A DNA stretch of 64,000 nt from Amoebophrya sp. A120 (Eukaryota; Sar; Dinophyceae; Syndiniales; Amoebophryaceae), in the NCBI GenBank assembly GCA_905178155.1, contig CAJINV010000001.1, positions 13,904,664-13,968,663 on the forward strand, given 5' to 3'. The position numbers and the translations under genes were made by a program. How positions within the stretch are numbered: position 1 is the first letter of the stretch; each line of letters begins with the position of its first letter. Below the pieces are notes generated by a model. The model was given only the letters and a program-made list of their open reading frames with translations, made no database searches and was not told the DNA's origin. Below, piece after piece: positions 59,146 to 64,000 of this stretch.

Positions 59146-59997
59146 TAACTATTATGCAGGTGCCGATGCCCATACTGTATGGTCTTCGTCCGTTCACGGA
59201 CCGATGGATGCCTACAGCGGCCCCCGCCCCCGAAGGGGGGTAGGGTCGCCGTTTGGTGGTGCGCGAGCACACACCCGAACGCTGAAACGCACCGCGAGCG
59301 TCCTTCAGAAGTGGCGGGGCGGGCAGTAGGCCTCACCCCTAGAGCACACATAGCCTTTGGCTCTGATGTGAGCTAGACTATACTCTTGGAAGGGCGGCGG
59401 TGCGTTGTCGTAAGGATGCATGCACACGCGCCGTGGCAAGACTAAGACCGTACAGAGAGACTCCTGACGCCTCACTGGAGGCCGTGACATGTCTGGCCCT
59501 AGAGAGGGGCAGAGTCAGGGTGGGCAGAAAAAAGACCAAGAGAATAGGGACAGGAGGCCTGTACGGCATCCCTCCCGGCGTGACAAAGGTCATGCCAATC
59601 TCAGTCACCTGCGGCCGCGTAAGGTTCTCGACCGACTCGCCGCCTCCAGCGGCTGAGCCACACAGTATGTCCAACCAATTCGCCGAGACCGCTTACGCGC
59701 GTAAACATCCATCAGACCAAACAGCATGGGCGGCGCCTCAGTCTAGTTACCAAGTCCTAACTATTATGCAGGTGCCGATGCCCATACTGTATGGTCTTCG
59801 TCCGTTCACGGACCGATGGATGCCTACAGCGGCCCCCGCCCCCGAAGGGGGGTAGGGTCGCCGTTTGGTGGTGCGCGAGCACACACCCGAACGCTGAAAC
59901 GCACCGCGAGCGTCCTTCAGAAGTGGCGGGGCGGGCAGTAGGCCTCACCCCTAGAGCACACATAGCCTTTGGCTCTGATGTGAGCTAGACTATACTC
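59146..59997. mobile_element. 852-bp element with identical 240-bp terminal direct repeats (TRIM-like)
   Basis: Repeats at 59146-59385 and 59758-59997 look identical, running from TAACTATTATGCAGG to GACTATACTC, with a 372-bp interior. There is no TG...CA end signature and no clear flanking duplication, so it may instead be a partial tandem duplication of a 612-bp unit. The interior holds no convincing gene. It abuts the 5' end of the glutaminase frame. Confidence 0.75.
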
Positions 59998-60452
59998 CCA
60001 ATCGTGCTGCCTGAGGCCCGCCCCCCCGCCAGTTGTGATGCCTTTGCGGGGCTATGGTAGTACCATATTTCCAGAGCACTGTGGTAACTGTGGGGCCACG
60101 GAATCGTCCGGGACGCATGGTTTGCTACGTGCGGTCTCATTCATCTGGGTAAGTGTGTGCACTTGTGTACTTTCAACTGATGCTGAGTCACATCATCCAT
60201 CTGCAGATTAGAACGAGTGAGATCATCATTTGAATCCGATGAAGATCGAGATTAGAAAGAATCACTCAAATCAGACGCGGAGAGAGAGTCGGGCACTCGA
60301 TCGAAGAGAGATTTTCCTTTGAGAAGAATGCGGACGATGGAGCTCATCCCCGGATGATATATTTTTTGAAATTCAGAAACAGAACAGCTTGACTTGCTGA
60401 TGTTCCTCTACCCGAGCCTTGTTTGGCGATGGCTCACAATAATACAGCACTT
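59998..60452. other. Spacer between TRIM-like element and second retroelement
   Basis: About 450 bp. A purine-rich stretch (60200-60310) with GATC/GAGATC repeats. No gene seen. Confidence 0.4.
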
Positions 60453-60722
60453 TTAGAAACGCAACATACAGGATGAGGTCCGGGCTTGTCGCTCTTGGGC
60501 CACGAAAAGAACGTGGTCAGCGAAGTCTAAAAAGTAGCGCATTTCCGTTGTAATCGCGAGAAAGTCTACTGCTAGTGCGCGCGAGTCAGTGTTGTTGAGT
60601 CTCGACACATGCTCTTTCAGTAGATCTTGTGTGCACCGCAGTCGTTTTTTGGCATCCTCCAGGAGACGACCGATGACGTCCTCCTCCACCGGTGGCACAG
60701 CTGCCAGGCACCATGGCGACAC
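60453..60722 (-). CDS. Hypothetical ORF or exon, ~89 codons
   Basis: Helical charged frame (VIGRLLEDAKKRLRCTQDLLKE; MRYFLDFADHVLFVAQERQ) without an ATG at its start. Upstream CGCAG at 60737-60741 (minus strand) could be a splice acceptor, so it may be the last exon of a minus-strand transcript continuing from the next ORF. Weak. Confidence 0.35.
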   Translation of the reverse strand: MSPWCLAAVPPVEEDVIGRLLEDAKKRLRCTQDLLKEHVSRLNNTDSRALAVDFLAITTEMRYFLDFADHVLFVAQERQARTSSCMLRF

Positions 60723-61036
60723 GCAGTGTCTAACTGCGCGGTGAGTCGGTGTGTCGGTACCTGTGGTGTTCTGTCACTTATGCATGAATGTGGGGGGGGG
60801 ATGGGGCTGCTAGTGAGCTTCTGCGTCATCACTGAGACATCACAAAAACAGAAGGGCGGGAATATACCTTTTTTGTGTGGGGTAGGTGCTTGTGGTGTGT
60901 GCTGTCCCGCTGGTACCAGTGGTGATCGGGCGGGTGCCAAATTGCCTGTGTTTTGAATTTGAGTCGATCAGATGCATCGCATGTGGCTGCACGCATTCCA
61001 AACCACATACAGCAACAGGTCGAGACCTAAGGGAAA

Positions 61037-61555
61037 CTAATAATACTTTTTCTCGGTGTCCTGTTGCTTGGTGTCATCGCTGGTCCCAGTGGTCGTCTTC
61101 GAGGGGGAGGATGAAGACGCGGGCGTCGAGGACGAGGGGGGAGAATCGCGGTCGTTGCAGAAGAGAACGAAATCAACAGTTTCCCGGCCATCGGTCCAGG
61201 GGTAGAGCTGCATGGGCTTGGTCACCTGATCGTCGTAGCGGGCACGGGACTCGGAGAGCCGCGCAAGCGTGGCGTCGAGGCACTCCTCTTCGGACAAGCA
61301 TTTCCGGAGGAATATCTTGCTGGCGCACTCCTTGAGTGCCTTCTTCAATTTCTCATCTTTGCACGCAGAGATAGCCTCGCGATACGAATCTTTCCATAAT
61401 TTATCGCTCTGCGCCTGGACGCAAACAAACGCATCATGTGAGATTATTTTCTGCATGGAGACGTAGTTGTAAAAGAAGATGACGGCATTCTTTTCAAAGT
61501 CCTGAAAGAACTCTTCTGGCGTCATCGGACTGCTTTCCTTCTTAAAGGGCAACAT
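61037..61555 (-). CDS. Hypothetical ORF 3' of the second YR element, 172 aa
   Basis: ATG 61555, intact to 61037. Charged, Cys-containing helices (FFQDFEKNAVIFFYNYVSMQ; CASKIFLRKCLSEEEC), then a Ser/Thr/Pro tail. Located just downstream of the YR gene on the same strand; possibly part of the element. No family recognised. Confidence 0.5.
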   Translation of the reverse strand: MLPFKKESSPMTPEEFFQDFEKNAVIFFYNYVSMQKIISHDAFVCVQAQSDKLWKDSYREAISACKDEKLKKALKECASKIFLRKCLSEEECLDATLARLSESRARYDDQVTKPMQLYPWTDGRETVDFVLFCNDRDSPPSSSTPASSSSPSKTTTGTSDDTKQQDTEKKYY

Positions 61556-61717
61556 GGCTACTACGTGGTCCTATGATGTGTCGCTGTGCTGTGGTCCCTG
61601 CTCAAGAACAAGACAGAGTATTTTTTTGAAAGAAAATGCAAAGCGCGCTCGAAGATGGCGCTGCTCGACAGAAGCTGACCTCTCTTTTCCTTTTTGAAAG
61701 AAACAAAATCCTTCCTA

Positions 61718-62850
61718 TCAGTATTCGTCTTTGTCGATCGGTTGATGAAGTTCTTCTGTGAGGTAATTGAAGGCTTCTTTGGCCACAAATAATGGCGCGT
61801 CTAGATGATCTTTGTAGTCGAGTGTATACCCACGAAAACTGGTCATCCAGTTGTTGCTGCTCCAATCGAAATGAAGCGAAGTGCGATTTTGTGTCTCATT
61901 TGGAACTTGATTGAGCTCTTTGATGTTGCAACGTGCCATTGCCTTGCGTAACACTAACGCAAGCGTTCTCCTAGGGCCATGTCCGGTGGTTCCTGCGTGC
62001 TTGGCCGCTATCGCTAGTTTGGCGGCGGTGTAGGGGAGTGGCAAGCCACTGAGCCTCGCTGGGACGTAGGAGGGAAATTGGACGCTCGATACTGTGGAGC
62101 TACACTTGGTTGTCACCAACGCAGTTGCCCACTTTGGATCGTCTGCGTTGGGCTTGACGATGTCGATTGACTGCATTGAGGCAGCTCGCAGTCCGGAGCA
62201 GACCCAGAAGCGCACAATGTTCTTGTCCATTTGGTTGAGCAGTTTCACCCTGGCCGCTGTCACCGGTTTGGCTTTTGCGGCAGAGAATTGCTCCCGTAGC
62301 CGATTGACGGAGTTGGTGAGCAGCTTCATGTTGTCAGTGACTTCCATTTTGCCTGTTGTTGATTCAGAGGATGCGTCTGATCACGACTTGTCGAATGATG
62401 CAAGAAACATAGCGACGCAAGGCGTCACAAAAAGAAAGAAAAAGCACCTACTTGCTTTAGTCTGGAGATGACCGCGCAGGTGTAATTTGCTTGGCTTCGG
62501 CTCATGTCCATCTCGATGAGGAACTCCGAGAAGCTGTAAACTTCTCGCAAGTAGGTGAACGTGGGGCACTGGAGGTGCGTCATCGGCTCGCCGTATTTCG
62601 GGATGTAGATTCGGTCACTGGGTTTGGTGGTGGTTAATGAATTCCACCAGCTAACGAACGACGTCCAATGAGCTTCCCGCTGCTTGACAGATTGATGGGG
62701 AAAACTCGCCTCCATCGGCCACACCCAGAGCTGATCTTGATACTCGAGGCGTGCATCGGGGTCCCTTGCTATGTTTTTAGCCCGTGGCGGATTTGCTGAC
62801 GAGGGCTTCCTCGTGCTTGAGCTTGAAGTTTTGGATGCGGGTCGCGGCAT
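61718..62850 (-). CDS. Tyrosine recombinase of second retroelement (one intron)
   Basis: ATG 62850. Exon 62850-62448, intron 62447-62353 (GTGCTT...AACAG), exon 62352-61718; 1038 nt in frame, 345 aa. N-terminal Ser/Arg tail, core-binding region (SVKQREAHWTSFVSWWNSL; YSFSEFLIEMDMSRSQANYT), then catalytic boxes FWVCSGLRAASMQS (Arg I), the HxxR-like GHGPRRTLALVLRKA, and Tyr candidates in WMTSFRGYTLDY. The 3' end of the RT-RNase H frame overlaps its 5' end by ~75 bases in another frame, typical of DIRS-type elements. Confidence 0.75.
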
Positions 62851-64000
62851 TGTCGATCGCTTGCCTGAGTAGTTCACCGTATTCAGCGGACCTGTTATCG
62901 GCGGATGTTAGCTTAAAGAATGCTTGCGTCAGAGATAGTCGTGTCAGCGCGTCCGCTGGATTGCGCTTTGTGTTGATGTAGTGAATGACTGGAGTAAATT
63001 CCAGCCCCCTCCATAGTTGAGCGATCATCGAGGACAAGACTGACCCGGCGACAGCTGATGATGCTCCGCGAGTGATAGCGTATGCCGAGCCACAGTTGTC
63101 GACGTGGCTGATTCCTCTCGCATGTCGGATGTAGTTTTGCCAGAACTCTCCTGCAAGATAGACTGCAAGCAGTTCGCACACAAAAGTCTTCTCGTCACGT
63201 AGCCCAACTGGAAGTTGGGTGCTGCCTGGAGGACCGTTCGGGCCATGCGTGAAGTGGTACGAGAAACAGAGAGGAGCTGGCTCATCGGCTGTGAAGATGA
63301 CTCCCCCAACATATACATCGTTGCCTTCTGCTGCTGCATCAGTGAAGATCTCTACCGTCGCGGCTCCATTCAGGCGCGCCGCAAGAGATAGCGGCTTATT
63401 TTCCTTGATAGCTTGCTTCGCCTCTTCAACCATGGCTGCTACTGCTAGCACGTGCGAATCGGTGCCCTGCTTGATGAGGTTGGAGATGACTCGCGGGGCT
63501 GTGTACTTAGCTAGTAGGCGCACGGCGGGACTGTGGTCTAGGCATCTTCTGGCGAAGAGGTGACTGCAGGTGACTCCTAGTGCTTGTTGTACGTCGAGGA
63601 GGGCACGCGATCTGTCGAGGATCGCGCTCTGCATCCGTGTGACTGTGGTCACTGCTTTGGCGACTTTTTCTGGCGCCATTGCGAATGAGACGTCGTCGGC
63701 GGAGCTGGTGGCGTCGACGCCTAGCACATCGGTGGGCACATTCCGTTGCGCTATGATGTCTTTCTTGTCGGCCGATGCGAATCCGAGGAGGCCGAGAAAC
63801 TGCTTGACTGCCTGGCGCGCTGCTGGGGCCATCCATTCAGGGGCGAGCAGAATGATGTCGTCCACATAGCAAAGGCAGCTGATGCCGAGGCATCGCTCTA
63901 TCATTGCCTCCACGTAGCCGCTGATTGCTCCGCAGTAATGGTATACCGAATGGAGATTACCGAAGGACATGGCATTGCTGATGAAGAATTTGTATCGTTG
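62777..64000 (-). CDS. Reverse transcriptase-RNase H, second YR element (partial)
   Basis: Minus-strand frame open from the window edge to 62777. RT: AMSFGNLHSVYHYCGA and catalytic CLCYVDDIILLAPEW. RNase H: VEIFTDAAAEGNDVYVGG, a Glu in FVCELLAVYLAGE, ISHVDNCGSAYAI and KRNPADALTRLSL, so the catalytic acidic residues are present. The 5' RT part and any Gag lie beyond 64000. Order RT-RH then YR is the canonical DIRS/Ngaro order, opposite to the element at 41.9-52.3 kb, and the two RTs differ clearly. Confidence 0.9.
   Translation of the reverse strand, partial: QRYKFFISNAMSFGNLHSVYHYCGAISGYVEAMIERCLGISCLCYVDDIILLAPEWMAPAARQAVKQFLGLLGFASADKKDIIAQRNVPTDVLGVDATSSADDVSFAMAPEKVAKAVTTVTRMQSAILDRSRALLDVQQALGVTCSHLFARRCLDHSPAVRLLAKYTAPRVISNLIKQGTDSHVLAVAAMVEEAKQAIKENKPLSLAARLNGAATVEIFTDAAAEGNDVYVGGVIFTADEPAPLCFSYHFTHGPNGPPGSTQLPVGLRDEKTFVCELLAVYLAGEFWQNYIRHARGISHVDNCGSAYAITRGASSAVAGSVLSSMIAQLWRGLEFTPVIHYINTKRNPADALTRLSLTQAFFKLTSADNRSAEYGELLRQAIDNAATRIQNFKLKHEEALVSKSATG

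Noticed and set aside
59330-59390. CTGATGTGAG near the end of the 240-bp repeat, considered as a hammerhead ribozyme core (retrozyme idea)
   Set aside because: The conserved CTGATGA core and the matching GAAA are not both present in foldable positions.
59378-59855. Frames inside the 852-bp repeat element
   Set aside because: Short, unmatched to any family and present on both strands; no evidence of a protein.

Overview
The window is nuclear DNA of a protist. I infer a syndinian (Amoebophrya-like) dinoflagellate. The evidence is: fairly compact protein genes all on the + strand over the first 40 kb; many short GT-AG introns mixed with introns that have no GT-AG ends but carry terminal inverted repeats and 5-bp direct repeats (transposon-like 'introners'); a predicted ciliary coiled-coil gene; and tyrosine-recombinase (YR) retroelements. 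The species name is inference; the intron structures are read directly.

Layout. 0-24.7 kb: + strand genes, namely three unknown ORFs plus a zinc-finger-like ORF, a fully resolved 9-exon coiled-coil (TPH-like) gene, a giant RS/Pro-rich protein ending in an AlkB-type 2OG-Fe(II) dioxygenase, a secreted Cys/Thr-rich protein and an unknown Ser/Thr/Ala-rich protein. 25.7-32.3 kb: a 12-exon gene for a ~1507-aa low-complexity protein, holding one introner with a near-perfect 40-bp inverted repeat. 33.8-35.8 kb: unknown 669-aa protein. 36.5-40 kb: replication factor C large subunit (RFC1) with two introners. 40-41.8 kb: AT-rich tandem repeats.

41.86-52.29 kb: one ~10.4-kb YR retroelement on the minus strand, with exact boundaries. 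It has split direct repeats, a YR gene upstream of RT-RNase H, several Cys-rich ORFs and a macro-domain (ADP-ribose-binding type) ORF. It sits in one copy of a 220-bp tandem repeat whose second copy preserves the empty target site. 52.8-55.0 kb (minus): a PSTAIRE cyclin-dependent kinase with introners. 56.2-59.1 kb (minus): a glutaminase-A-type gene with three introners, lacking its 5' end, which abuts an 852-bp element with identical 240-bp terminal repeats. 60.4-64 kb (minus): a second, different YR retroelement (RT-RH then YR) running off the window.

Main message: at seven sites in four host genes (RFC1, CDK, glutaminase, the 1507-aa gene), removing an element that starts TAT (one diverged end reads CAT on the opposite strand) together with one copy of a 5-bp flanking duplication restores the reading frame. 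Complete frame sums close for RFC1, the CDK and the glutaminase. This supports intron creation by insertion of DNA-transposon-like elements of several sequence families.
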